9,460 bases of DNA from Nitrosomonas eutropha (GTDB lineage: Bacteria; Pseudomonadota; Gammaproteobacteria; Burkholderiales; Nitrosomonadaceae), in assembly GCA_014584635.1 (NCBI GenBank), contig JACTML010000126.1, positions 1 through 9,460 of the forward strand, read 5' to 3'. This document shows positions 1 to 6,291 of this stretch, one piece after another. Positions within the stretch are counted from its first letter, which is position 1. Every line of letters begins with the position of its first letter. A model generated the notes under the pieces. It was not told the DNA's origin. It saw nothing but the letters and a program-made list of their open reading frames with translations, and ran no database searches. The translations under genes were made by a program, and so were the position numbers.

Positions 1-174
1 GTCGCGTTCAAATACTGCTGCAGCAAATGGCCCGCCTTCTGCAGTCATGTTCATGCGCATCAGTTCAAGCACATAACGCATACGCGCTTCAGGTTTATCT
101 AGTACACGCGCTTCGTTATTTGCTTGTACCAAAAAATCCGGTAATTGGATGGGTAATACAGCACTTATGTTCAT
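1..174 (-). CDS. Nucleoside deaminase-like protein, N-terminal part (cut by window edge)
   Basis: This is an open minus-strand frame of 58 codons from an ATG at 172-174 to the window edge, with an in-frame TAA a few codons upstream that fixes the start region. The protein begins MNISAVLPIQLPDF and contains an amphipathic stretch (about 24-44, rich in R, E, L and M) followed by AEGGPFAAAVFERD at 45-58. A helix followed by GGPF-A-A-V is typical of the N-terminus of the CMP/dCMP-type zinc deaminase family (guanine, cytosine, adenosine and tRNA-adenosine deaminases), where GGPFGAV lines the nucleoside pocket. The catalytic HAE and PCxxC zinc motifs would lie beyond position 1, so substrate and intactness cannot be judged. 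Only a weak ribosome-binding site is visible upstream. It is divergent from motA across a 151-bp intergenic region. The family call rests on one motif and overall fit. Confidence 0.66.
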   Translation of the reverse strand, partial: MNISAVLPIQLPDFLVQANNEARVLDKPEARMRYVLELMRMNMTAEGGPFAAAVFERD

Positions 175-213
175 CGGATAACTTTACACTATTGCTGATT
201 GGTACGGGTAGCC

Positions 214-251
214 CTGGCATCGTTTCTGCCAGTGCTGGCCGGATAGCCAGC
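214..251. repeat. Two adjacent inverted repeats with a shared CTGGC core, between the deaminase gene and motA
   Basis: CTGGCA (214-219) pairs with TGCCAG (227-232) across a 7-nt loop. Two bases later GCTGGC (234-239) pairs with GCCAGC (246-251) across a 6-nt loop. CTGGC and GCCAG therefore alternate four times (starts 214, 228, 235, 246). No T-run follows, so an intrinsic terminator is unlikely. The site sits 18 bp upstream of the -35 element of the mot promoter and about 40 bp upstream of the deaminase start, so an operator for either gene is possible. No function is shown by the sequence. Confidence 0.4.
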
Positions 252-268
252 TGAAGCAAGCGCCGGAT

Positions 269-296
269 TAAAGTCCTTCCCTTTAGCAGCCGATAA
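269..296 (+). promoter_or_regulatory. Sigma-28 (FliA-type) flagellar promoter of motA
   Basis: The -10 element GCCGATAA (289-296) matches the enterobacterial sigma-28 consensus at all eight bases. The -35 element TAAAGTCC (269-276) matches TAAAGTTT at six of eight. The spacer is 12 nt, against the usual 11. Transcription would start at about 302-304 and leave a leader of roughly 22-24 nt before the motA ATG at 326. Motility stator genes are classic late (class 3) FliA targets in proteobacteria, so motif and gene context agree. Confidence 0.85.
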
Positions 297-297
297 A

Positions 298-325
298 GAC
301 TGAAATTCACAAGAGGTTTTCAGTC
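298..325 (+). repeat. Perfect 8-bp inverted repeat framing the motA ribosome-binding site
   Basis: GACTGAAA (298-305) and TTTCAGTC (318-325) are exact reverse complements separated by 12 nt. The loop holds the purine-rich AAGAGG (311-316), the likely Shine-Dalgarno sequence of motA, and the right arm ends at the base before the ATG. The left arm spans the predicted transcription start, so it may be only partly transcribed. It could be a DNA operator at the sigma-28 start site or, with a slightly earlier start, an mRNA hairpin presenting the ribosome-binding site in its loop. The repeat is certain; its role is inference. Confidence 0.5.
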
Positions 326-1186
326 ATGCTGGTTACTATCGGATATCTTATTGTCATCGTTTCAGTGTTTGGTGGATTCGCTCTGGCGGGCGGCCATCTG
401 GGATCACTGTTTCAACCCGTCGAGTTGCTTATGATTGCTGGTGCCGCGCTGGGTGCTTTTTTTGTCGGTAATTCCGGCAAGGCAATCAAAGCCACCTTGA
501 AGGCACTTCCCGGTATTTTTCAGGGTGCCCGCTACACCAAGGCAGTTTATATGGAGCTGATGACGCTGCTCTATGAAGTTCTTGGCAAAATTCGCAAGGA
601 AGGGTTGATGTCGATCGAGGCGGATGTGGATGATCCGGCTAAAAGCCCGCTGTTCACGAAGTATCCGAAAATCCTGTCGGATCATCATGCCATAGAGTTT
701 ATTACAGATTATTTGCGATTAATGGTTGGCGGTAATCTTAACCCGCTGGAAATCGAAAATCTGATGGATGGCGAGATTGAAACGCACCACCAGGAAGGGG
801 AAGTGCCTGTGCATGTTATCAGCAAGATGGGTGATGCGCTTCCGGCCTTTGGAATTGTAGCGGCGGTGATGGGTGTGGTGCATACCATGGCATCAGTTGG
901 TATTCCTCCAGCGGAATTGGGCAAGTTGATTGCAGCAGCATTGGTCGGAACGTTTCTTGGAATTTTGCTTGCCTATGGTTTTATCGGGCCACTGGCGAGT
1001 CGTCTGGAACAGCGGCTGCATGAGTCAGGTAAATTACTGGAGTGCATTAAAGTGACATTGCTGGCTAATCTGAACGGCTATGCGCCTGCACTGGCAGTTG
1101 AATTTGGCAGAAAGGTGTTGTTTTCCACCGAGCGCCCGTCGTTTATCGAGCTGGAGAAACACGTCAAGCAAAGTAAGGCCAAGTGA
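326..1186 (+). CDS. motA: Flagellar motor stator protein MotA
   Basis: MotA is the membrane subunit that, with MotB, forms the proton-conducting stator and pushes on rotor protein FliG. The 286-residue product has the usual four membrane segments: two near the N-terminus (about 2-20 and 34-49) and two after the cytoplasmic loop (about 171-190 and 200-222). The functional residues known from Escherichia coli MotA fall at identical positions here: R90 and E98 in the cytoplasmic loop (FliG contact), and P173 (in ALPAFGIVAAVMG) and P222 (in FIGPLASR), which are needed for proton-coupled movement. The conserved C-terminus VEFGRKVLFSTERPSFIELE is present at about 258-277. AAGAGG lies 9 nt before the ATG. 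A sigma-28 promoter precedes it, and motB follows after 42 nt, so the pair should be one late flagellar operon. The gene appears intact. Confidence 0.97.
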   Translation: MLVTIGYLIVIVSVFGGFALAGGHLGSLFQPVELLMIAGAALGAFFVGNSGKAIKATLKALPGIFQGARYTKAVYMELMTLLYEVLGKIRKEGLMSIEADVDDPAKSPLFTKYPKILSDHHAIEFITDYLRLMVGGNLNPLEIENLMDGEIETHHQEGEVPVHVISKMGDALPAFGIVAAVMGVVHTMASVGIPPAELGKLIAAALVGTFLGILLAYGFIGPLASRLEQRLHESGKLLECIKVTLLANLNGYAPALAVEFGRKVLFSTERPSFIELEKHVKQSKAK

Positions 1187-1228
1187 GAGTGTTTCTTCAA
1201 ATTTCCCTGTCCATGTATGAGGTTGTAA

Positions 1229-2173
1229 ATGGCTGAAGATTTTTCGCAAAAGCCGATCATCATCAAACGTATCAAGAAGAAAGGCGGACAAGATCACGGA
1301 GGCGCCTGGAAAATTGCCTATGCGGACTTCGTGACCGCCATGATGGCTTTTTTCCTCTTGATGTGGCTGCTGGGTTCAACTACGCAGGGCGACAAGGAAG
1401 GAATTGCTGAATATTTCAAGACACCTCTGAAAGTTGCGCTGCTTGGCGGGGATGGCAGTGGAGACAGTACCAGCATCATCAAGGGGGGAGGAGATGATCT
1501 GAGCAAAAAAATTGGTCAGATGAGAAAAACTGATTTTGATGATCTGAAACACTCTCTGGATATGGACGCACTGCAGACACTCCAGGACCGTATTGAGCGG
1601 GAACAGCTGGAAAAACTCAAAGAGAAAATAGAAGACGCGATCAACAATAATCCGATTCTTAACAAGTTCAAGAGCCAGCTGTTACTCGATATTACTTCGG
1701 AAGGCTTGCGCATCCAGATTGTTGATGAAAAAAACCGCCCTATGTTTGAAATCGGGAAAGCAGAGCTGCAACCGTATACGAAAGTTATTTTGCGTGAAAT
1801 TGGCAAAATGCTGAATGATGTTTCCAACCGGATCAGCCTTTCCGGACATACGGACGCGAAACCTTATCCTTCCGGTGAAAAAAGTTACAGCAACTGGGAG
1901 TTGTCGGCGGATCGCGCAAACGCTTCCCGGCGTGAGCTGATTGTGGGAGGAATGAATCCGGAGAAGATGTTACGTGTAGTCGGTTTGTCTTCTGCGGTGA
2001 TGTTTGATAAGGAAGATCCGTTCAGCCCGTTTAACCGTCGAATCAGCATCATTGTGATGAATAAAAAAGCTGAGGAGGCCATTACTCGTGAGAGTCTGGG
2101 CGAAGTAAATATTCACACGGATGAAGAAGTCAGTTCCCAGGTGATTAGTGAAAATGATGCTGTTTCCAACTGA
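1229..2173 (+). CDS. motB: Flagellar motor stator protein MotB
   Basis: MotB anchors the stator to peptidoglycan and carries the proton-accepting aspartate. The 314-residue protein has a short basic cytoplasmic N-terminus (IIKRIKKKGG), then the plug-preceding helix WKIAYADFVTAMMAFFLLMW at about 27-46, in which D33 matches the essential D32 of Escherichia coli. A periplasmic linker with a charged, helix-prone stretch (about 105-140) leads to an OmpA-like peptidoglycan-binding domain (about 150-278). That domain shows LSGHTDAKPY (about 204-213), WELSADRANASRRELI (about 223-238) and FNRRISIIV. TGAGG at 1218-1222 lies 6 nt before the ATG. It sits 42 nt behind motA and its 3' end overlaps the alternative GTG start of the next gene. 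All key parts are present and nothing suggests decay. Confidence 0.97.
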   Translation: MAEDFSQKPIIIKRIKKKGGQDHGGAWKIAYADFVTAMMAFFLLMWLLGSTTQGDKEGIAEYFKTPLKVALLGGDGSGDSTSIIKGGGDDLSKKIGQMRKTDFDDLKHSLDMDALQTLQDRIEREQLEKLKEKIEDAINNNPILNKFKSQLLLDITSEGLRIQIVDEKNRPMFEIGKAELQPYTKVILREIGKMLNDVSNRISLSGHTDAKPYPSGEKSYSNWELSADRANASRRELIVGGMNPEKMLRVVGLSSAVMFDKEDPFSPFNRRISIIVMNKKAEEAITRESLGEVNIHTDEEVSSQVISENDAVSN

Positions 2174-2204
2174 AGTATTTCAGTACGTCGCTTGTGAAGC
2201 ATCA

Positions 2205-2933
2205 ATGAAGAAAACGTTCGCGATATTGCTGGGCAGTATTGCGTTTGCCTGCCTGCTGGGGATAATCCTGCCGTGGCCGCTTACGCTGCTGCATGTGGTC
2301 TGGCTGCAGGGAATAATTGCTGCGCTTATGAGTTATTTGTTTCATTTACCGGTTTGGCAGGTGTTTATTCATTTGTTCTTTTTCCCGGTGCTGCTGTCAG
2401 CCGTGATGCTGGATCTGCCTGCTTATTGGTATCTGGGAGGATTTATTACCCTTGCGCTGATTTTTGGAAGCATACACCGCACTCGGGTACCGCTGTTTTT
2501 GTCGAGCCGGGAAGCAGTGGATGCATTGGCTGAATTATTACCGAGGGATCGCGGTTTTAAACTGATTGACTTGGGTTCAGGATGTGGCGGATTGTTGTGT
2601 AAATTGGCACGAATATTGCCACGTGGCAGCTATCTTGGTGTTGAAGCTGCCATGCTGCCCTGCTGGATCAGCAAACTGAGGGCAAGATTATCTGGACAGA
2701 ATTGCCGGTTTCACTGGGCAAGCATGTGGCAGCATAATCTGACCGGCTATGATGTGGTTTATGCTTATTTATCACCTGTGCCCATGCCGCGCTTGTGGGA
2801 GAAAGTGTGCCGGGAAATGCGGCCGGGCAGTCTTTTTATCAGTAATACGTTTACTGTTCCCGGTGTTGCGCCTGACCAGCGTATTCAATTGAATGATTTC
2901 AGCGGGGCTGTGCTTTATATTTGGCGGTTGTGA
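2205..2933 (+). CDS. Membrane-anchored class I SAM-dependent methyltransferase, FAM173-like, target unknown
   Basis: The 242-residue product (from ATG 2205) begins with a hydrophobic half holding three or four possible membrane segments (about 5-24, 27-48, 51-70, 75-91), then HRTR and a cytoplasmic Rossmann methyltransferase domain. The SAM-binding motif I is LIDLGSGCGG (120-129), and the acidic motif II residue is E147 in LGVEAA. DVVYAYLSPVPMPRLWEK (183-200) and the LRPG-like MRPGSLFISNTFTVPG (205-220) resemble the post-I and motif III regions of FAM173-type lysine methyltransferases, which also have an N-terminal membrane anchor. In eukaryotes such enzymes methylate a membrane subunit of ATP synthase or an ADP/ATP carrier. 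The bacterial target is unknown. A GTG at 2148 would extend the protein by 19 residues and overlap motB by 26 bp. I prefer ATG 2205, where the hydrophobic N-terminus starts, though its ribosome-binding site is weak. It is probably co-transcribed with motAB. Confidence 0.72.
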   Translation: MKKTFAILLGSIAFACLLGIILPWPLTLLHVVWLQGIIAALMSYLFHLPVWQVFIHLFFFPVLLSAVMLDLPAYWYLGGFITLALIFGSIHRTRVPLFLSSREAVDALAELLPRDRGFKLIDLGSGCGGLLCKLARILPRGSYLGVEAAMLPCWISKLRARLSGQNCRFHWASMWQHNLTGYDVVYAYLSPVPMPRLWEKVCREMRPGSLFISNTFTVPGVAPDQRIQLNDFSGAVLYIWRL

Positions 2934-2958
2934 GTTGAGCTGATGGTGCGATTTAGCG

Positions 2959-4356
2959 CTACTCTCGCCGCCAGGTGGTTCCTTGCGGGCCATCTTCCAG
3001 AATAATACCTGCTTCAGCCAGTTGCTGACGCAGTGCGTCAGCTTGTGCAAAATTCTTTTCCTTGCGTGCCTGCAAGCGCTGCTGGATCATGGTTTCGATG
3101 GTTGCTTCAGAATAACCATCTTCTTCATGCTGAACGGAGTGTTGCAGGTAATGCTGAGGGGATTGTTGTAGCAGACCCAGTATTCCGCCCAGGGCTTTAA
3201 GCAGACCGGCACAGCGGGAATCTCCGGTTCGATTTGCTTCACTTGCCAGATCAAACAGTACCGCAACAGCTTCTGATGTGTTGAAATCATCATTCATCGC
3301 TGCCATGAAGCGCTGGGCATAACGATCATTTTTCCAGTCAATATCAGCGTCGGACGTTTCATCTGTTGGTGAGGGTGCGTGATTTTTAAGCGTTGTGTAA
3401 AGACGTTCCAGCGCGTTTCTGGCATCGTTGAGGTGTGCATCTGAATAGTTCAGCGGACTGCGATAATGCGCCCGAATAATAAAAAATCGTACAACCTCGG
3501 GCTGATAACGCGCCAGTATTTCGCGGACAGTAAAAAAATTGCCCAGGGATTTGGACATCTTTTCGTTGTCGACACGCACAAATCCGTTATGCATCCAGTA
3601 ATTGACATGGGAATGGCCGTGTACGCCTTCACTCTGAGCAATTTCATTCTCATGATGCGGAAATTGCAGATCCTGCCCGCCTCCATGAATATCAAACTGT
3701 TCGCCCAGATAATGTCCGCTCATGGCAGAACATTCAATGTGCCAGCCCGGGCGCCCTTTACCCCATGGAGAATCCCAGCTGGGTTCATCAGGTTTGGCCG
3801 CCTTCCATAACACAAAATCCAGCGGATCCCGTTTGTTGGTATCAATCTCCACGCGTTCGCCTGCGCGTAAATCGTCAAGTGATTTTCCGGAAAGTTTGCC
3901 GTAATCGGTAAAGCGATGCACATCGTAAAATACGTCACCGTTATTGGCGACATAGGCTAGTCCTTTGTTTAACAAGGATTCAATCATGACGATCATGCTG
4001 TCGATGCATTCGGTTGCGCGTGGTTCAAAAGAAGGAGAAATTACGTTAAGCGCTGCTGCGTCTTCTTCCATTGCCCGAATATAACGGGCAGTCAGTGCGG
4101 TGAAGGGCTCACGATTTTCCGATGCGCGACGAATGATCTTGTCATCAATATCCGTGATGTTACGGATATAAGTTACCTTGTAACCAAGCGTTTGCAGCCA
4201 GCGTACCACGCTGTCAAACACGACAAGTACACGAGCATGTCCGAGATGGCAATGATCATAAACAGTCATGCCGCATACATACATTTTGACTTCCCCTGGC
4301 GTAAGGGGAACAAATTCGCGTTTGGAACGGGTAAGCGTATTGTAAATTTTGAGCAT
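2959..4356 (-). CDS. cysS: Cysteinyl-tRNA synthetase
   Basis: CysS attaches cysteine to tRNA-Cys in the cytoplasm using ATP. From the ATG at 4356 the protein is 465 residues, close to the usual class I CysRS length (about 460). The Rossmann core shows [15 protein letters not shown], with HLGH at 37-40 as the HIGH motif, and KMSKS at 266-270. The zinc ligands C28, C209 (WHIECSAM), H234 and E238 (HHENEIAQ) fall at the same numbers as in Escherichia coli, which supports this start. A TTG at 4371 would add five residues (MHTPS), and neither start has a clear Shine-Dalgarno sequence. The C-terminal anticodon-binding region ends in [10 protein letters not shown], typical of the family. The gene is convergent with the methyltransferase (25-bp gap, no obvious hairpin) and divergent from the cyclophilin pair. 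Confidence 0.97.
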   Translation of the reverse strand: MLKIYNTLTRSKREFVPLTPGEVKMYVCGMTVYDHCHLGHARVLVVFDSVVRWLQTLGYKVTYIRNITDIDDKIIRRASENREPFTALTARYIRAMEEDAAALNVISPSFEPRATECIDSMIVMIESLLNKGLAYVANNGDVFYDVHRFTDYGKLSGKSLDDLRAGERVEIDTNKRDPLDFVLWKAAKPDEPSWDSPWGKGRPGWHIECSAMSGHYLGEQFDIHGGGQDLQFPHHENEIAQSEGVHGHSHVNYWMHNGFVRVDNEKMSKSLGNFFTVREILARYQPEVVRFFIIRAHYRSPLNYSDAHLNDARNALERLYTTLKNHAPSPTDETSDADIDWKNDRYAQRFMAAMNDDFNTSEAVAVLFDLASEANRTGDSRCAGLLKALGGILGLLQQSPQHYLQHSVQHEEDGYSEATIETMIQQRLQARKEKNFAQADALRQQLAEAGIILEDGPQGTTWRRE

Positions 4357-4402
4357 CGAAGGCGTATGCAAGAGAGATAGTTGTGTGGAGATGTTTATTT
4401 TG

Positions 4403-4431
4403 TTGATAGAATCAGGAACTTTCCTTTATAA
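4403..4431 (+). promoter_or_regulatory. Candidate sigma-70 promoter for the cyclophilin pair
   Basis: TTGATA (4403-4408) and TTATAA (4426-4431) are separated by 17 nt, and the alternative TATAAC at 4427 gives an 18-nt spacer. This is the best -35/-10 pair in the 120-bp cysS-ppiA intergenic region. It would give a leader of about 40 nt before ATG 4477, including a small CCCGG/CCGGG hairpin at 4437-4451. It is a consensus match only. Confidence 0.42.
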
Positions 4432-4476
4432 CCATGCCCGGCAGAACCGGGAGCAAAACCGTGTGAGTATAACATA

Positions 4477-5121
4477 ATGACAATTTTCCCTTTTACGCAG
4501 CATACTCCCGCTCGATCGGTAAAGGTAGCCGCTTCTGCAATACTTTTTTTTACCTTGTGCCTGGCGATGCTGACGACCTCTGTTTTTGCAGCCAATCCCA
4601 GTGTCGAAATTAAAACCAATCTGGGAGCGATACAGATAGAGCTTTATGCTGATAAAGCACCCAAGACCGTTGAAAATTTTCTGAATTATGTGAAAGATGA
4701 TTACTACAACGGCACGGTTTTTCACCGGGTAATTGCCGGGTTTATGATCCAGGGGGGCGGCTTTGATCAAAGTTACGCACAGCGCCCCACCCGCCAGCCA
4801 ATCGAGAATGAAGCGTGGAATGGTCTTAAAAATATTATCGGAACCATTGCCATGGCGCGGACCAATGAGCCACACTCTGCTACCGCTCAGTTTTTTATTA
4901 ATGTTGCCAATAACAACTTTCTGGACTATACCGCTTCCACCATGCAGGGATATGGTTACGCTGTTTTTGGTAAAGTGACTGCCGGTATGGAGGTGGTTAA
5001 GAATATTGCCGGTACGGCTACCGGGGCAAGTGGACCTTTTAACCGGGATGTTCCACAAAAAATGATAGTGATTGAAAGTATTAAACTACTTCCTGCTTCC
5101 GCTAATTCCGAAAATCCATAA
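4477..5121 (+). CDS. ppiA: Exported cyclophilin-type peptidyl-prolyl cis-trans isomerase (PpiA-like)
   Basis: This enzyme speeds cis-trans isomerisation of X-Pro bonds, here probably on periplasmic proteins. The 214-residue precursor has a basic stretch (R13, K16), a hydrophobic core (about 18-33) and a plausible signal-peptidase site VFA|AN after residue 38. The cyclophilin domain follows (about 43-204). The catalytic set is visible as [14 protein letters not shown] (R84, F89, Q92), AMARTNEPHSATAQFFINV (about 126-143) and GYAVFGKV (about 160-167). It lacks the divergent loop of eukaryotic cyclophilins, as bacterial forms do. A weak TGAG lies 9 nt before the ATG. Eighteen bases downstream a second cyclophilin begins whose DNA aligns at a constant 540-bp offset, so the two are probably tandem duplicates. 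The exported location is inferred from the signal sequence. Confidence 0.9.
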   Translation: MTIFPFTQHTPARSVKVAASAILFFTLCLAMLTTSVFAANPSVEIKTNLGAIQIELYADKAPKTVENFLNYVKDDYYNGTVFHRVIAGFMIQGGGFDQSYAQRPTRQPIENEAWNGLKNIIGTIAMARTNEPHSATAQFFINVANNNFLDYTASTMQGYGYAVFGKVTAGMEVVKNIAGTATGASGPFNRDVPQKMIVIESIKLLPASANSENP

Positions 5122-5139
5122 ATTCAGGACAAAATTAAA

Positions 5140-5631
5140 ATGGTTAAAATACATACAAATTACGGTGTGATTACTTTGGAACTCGATAGCGACAAAACAC
5201 CGGTTACTGTTGAAAATTTTCTGAGCTACGTTGATAGCGGACATTATGACAATACGCTGTTCCACCGCGTAATCGACGGTTTTATGATTCAGGGAGGCGG
5301 ATATGCGCCGGGGATGAAGGAAAAATCCACGCAGGCACCCATTCAGAATGAAGCCGCGCTGGGCGCCGGCAATGAAACCTATACCATTGCCATGGCGCGG
5401 ACCAGTGAGCCGCATTCTGCCACTTCCCAGTTTTTTATCAATGTTGCCAACAATCATTTTTTAAATCATACCGGCATGACACCACAAGGATTTGGCTACT
5501 GTGTCTTTGGCAAGGTGGTGGATGGCAAAGAAGTGGTTGATGCGATCAAGAAGGTGAAAACCGGTCGCTCTGCCGGGCATCAGGATGTACCGCTGGAAGA
5601 TGTGATTATTGAAAAAGCGGAACGAGCTTAA
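5140..5631 (+). CDS. ppiB: Cytoplasmic cyclophilin-type peptidyl-prolyl cis-trans isomerase (PpiB-like)
   Basis: This is the second prolyl isomerase of the pair, 163 residues, the normal length for bacterial PpiB. The protein starts directly with the first beta strand ([15 protein letters not shown]), with no signal peptide, so it should be cytosolic. The catalytic motif is [14 protein letters not shown] (R43, F48, Q51), with [20 protein letters not shown] at about 86-105 and [11 protein letters not shown] at about 119-129. AGGA at 5126-5129 lies 10 nt before the ATG. It follows the exported paralogue after 18 nt and is probably translated from the same mRNA. Short stretches are identical to the paralogue at DNA level, for example 5383-5404 against 4843-4864. 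The start codon is well supported because the fold begins within a few residues of it. Confidence 0.95.
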   Translation: MVKIHTNYGVITLELDSDKTPVTVENFLSYVDSGHYDNTLFHRVIDGFMIQGGGYAPGMKEKSTQAPIQNEAALGAGNETYTIAMARTSEPHSATSQFFINVANNHFLNHTGMTPQGFGYCVFGKVVDGKEVVDAIKKVKTGRSAGHQDVPLEDVIIEKAERA

Positions 5632-5649
5632 GGAGCTTCTGCATAGCTT

Positions 5650-5751
5650 CGTCGTTGCGAGGAGCGCAGCGACGCGGCAATCCATAAAATGTTGATTTCA
5701 TTGATACAGTGGATTGCTTCCTGCCACGTTACACTCGCAGTCGCAATGACG
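5650..5751. repeat. Imperfect palindromic intergenic repeat of about 100 bp (CGTC-TTGCGAG type)
   Basis: The outer arms CGTCGTTGCGA (5650-5660) and TCGCAATGACG (5741-5751) are reverse complements with one mismatch. Inner arms GCAATCCA (5677-5684) and TGGATTGC (5710-5717) are perfect reverse complements around an A/T-rich centre. This pattern, CGTCATTGCGAGGAGC...GCGGCAATCCA and its inverse, is familiar as a dispersed noncoding repeat in many bacterial chromosomes. It would fold into a long cruciform or RNA hairpin on either strand. It fills most of the 196-bp gap between ppiB and the rhodanese. The flank 5751-5774 carries GAGATT three times. No target-site duplication is evident. A role as a bidirectional transcript end is possible but not shown. 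Confidence 0.75.
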
Positions 5752-5827
5752 AGATTCGAGATTAATCAGAGATTCCTTAGATATTTCATTCCATATTGTG
5801 ATTAACAGACATGCGCTTGAGTTAAAA

Positions 5828-6280
5828 ATGATAGAAGCTGACAAAATTTTGGAACAGGCACAAAATCGTGCACAAGAACAAGCACTTGCTTATCGGGGTG
5901 TACTGTTACCAGCAGAAGCATATACGGTTTTGCAAGCCATGCCGGAAGCCAGGATTGTCGATGTGCGCTGTCGTGCTGAGCTGGATTGGGTAGGGCGTGT
6001 GCCTGAAGCAATAGAAGTCGAGTTGCTGACTTATCCGGGGATGCAGCCCAATGCCGGTTTTGTGGAACAGCTTGGTGAGCAGGTTACAAATGATGCGGTG
6101 CTTTTATTGCTGTGCCGGACAGGGGTGCGATCTGACAAAGCAGCGACATTGCTCAGTCAGAATGGCTTTAGCAATTGTTACAATATCCTGGAAGGTTTTG
6201 AAGGCAACAAGGATGAAAGCGGTCATCGTGGATTAAAAACCGGTTGGAAAGCTGCCGGGCTGCCTTGGACGCAAGGCTGA
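5828..6280 (+). CDS. Single-domain rhodanese-like sulfurtransferase
   Basis: Rhodaneses move sulfane sulfur through an active-site cysteine persulfide; the acceptor here is unknown. From ATG 5828 the protein is 150 residues, with no signal peptide or membrane segment. A helical N-terminus (ILEQAQNRAQEQAL) precedes the rhodanese fold. ARIVDVRCRAELDWVG is the first signature (about 41-56), and LLLLCRTGVRSDKAA carries the catalytic C96 in a CRTGVR loop. The C-terminus ILEGFEGNKDESGHRGLKTGW followed by KAAGLPW is characteristic of a proteobacterial subgroup. A GTG at 5798 would add ten residues but has no ribosome-binding site; the ATG has TTGAG 6 nt upstream. The gene stands alone behind the palindromic repeat and converges on uppP with an 11-nt gap, so it gives little operon context. 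Confidence 0.88.
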   Translation: MIEADKILEQAQNRAQEQALAYRGVLLPAEAYTVLQAMPEARIVDVRCRAELDWVGRVPEAIEVELLTYPGMQPNAGFVEQLGEQVTNDAVLLLLCRTGVRSDKAATLLSQNGFSNCYNILEGFEGNKDESGHRGLKTGWKAAGLPWTQG

Positions 6281-6291
6281 AACGGACTTGA

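Noticed and set aside
27..254. Plus-strand open frame of 75 codons at the left edge
   Set aside because: It is antisense to the deaminase frame, has low-complexity content (many S, C, L) and no family resemblance, and it ends in the repeat region before motA.
116..310. Minus-strand 64-codon frame overlapping the deaminase start and motA promoter
   Set aside because: It runs across the sigma-28 promoter and overlaps the better-supported deaminase frame; no recognisable motif.
2273..2533. Plus-strand 86-codon frame inside the methyltransferase gene
   Set aside because: It is another frame of a clear coding region and shows no independent protein family features.
4437..4451. CCCGG/CCGGG hairpin upstream of ppiA as a terminator for either flanking gene
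   Set aside because: The stem is only five pairs with no T-run, and it lies between two divergent starts where no terminator is needed.
4426..5058. Long minus-strand frame (210 codons) opposite ppiA, with a similar one opposite ppiB (5086-5457)
   Set aside because: Both are shadows of the paralogous cyclophilin genes; their mutual similarity comes from the sense-strand duplication, and they lack ribosome-binding sites and family motifs.
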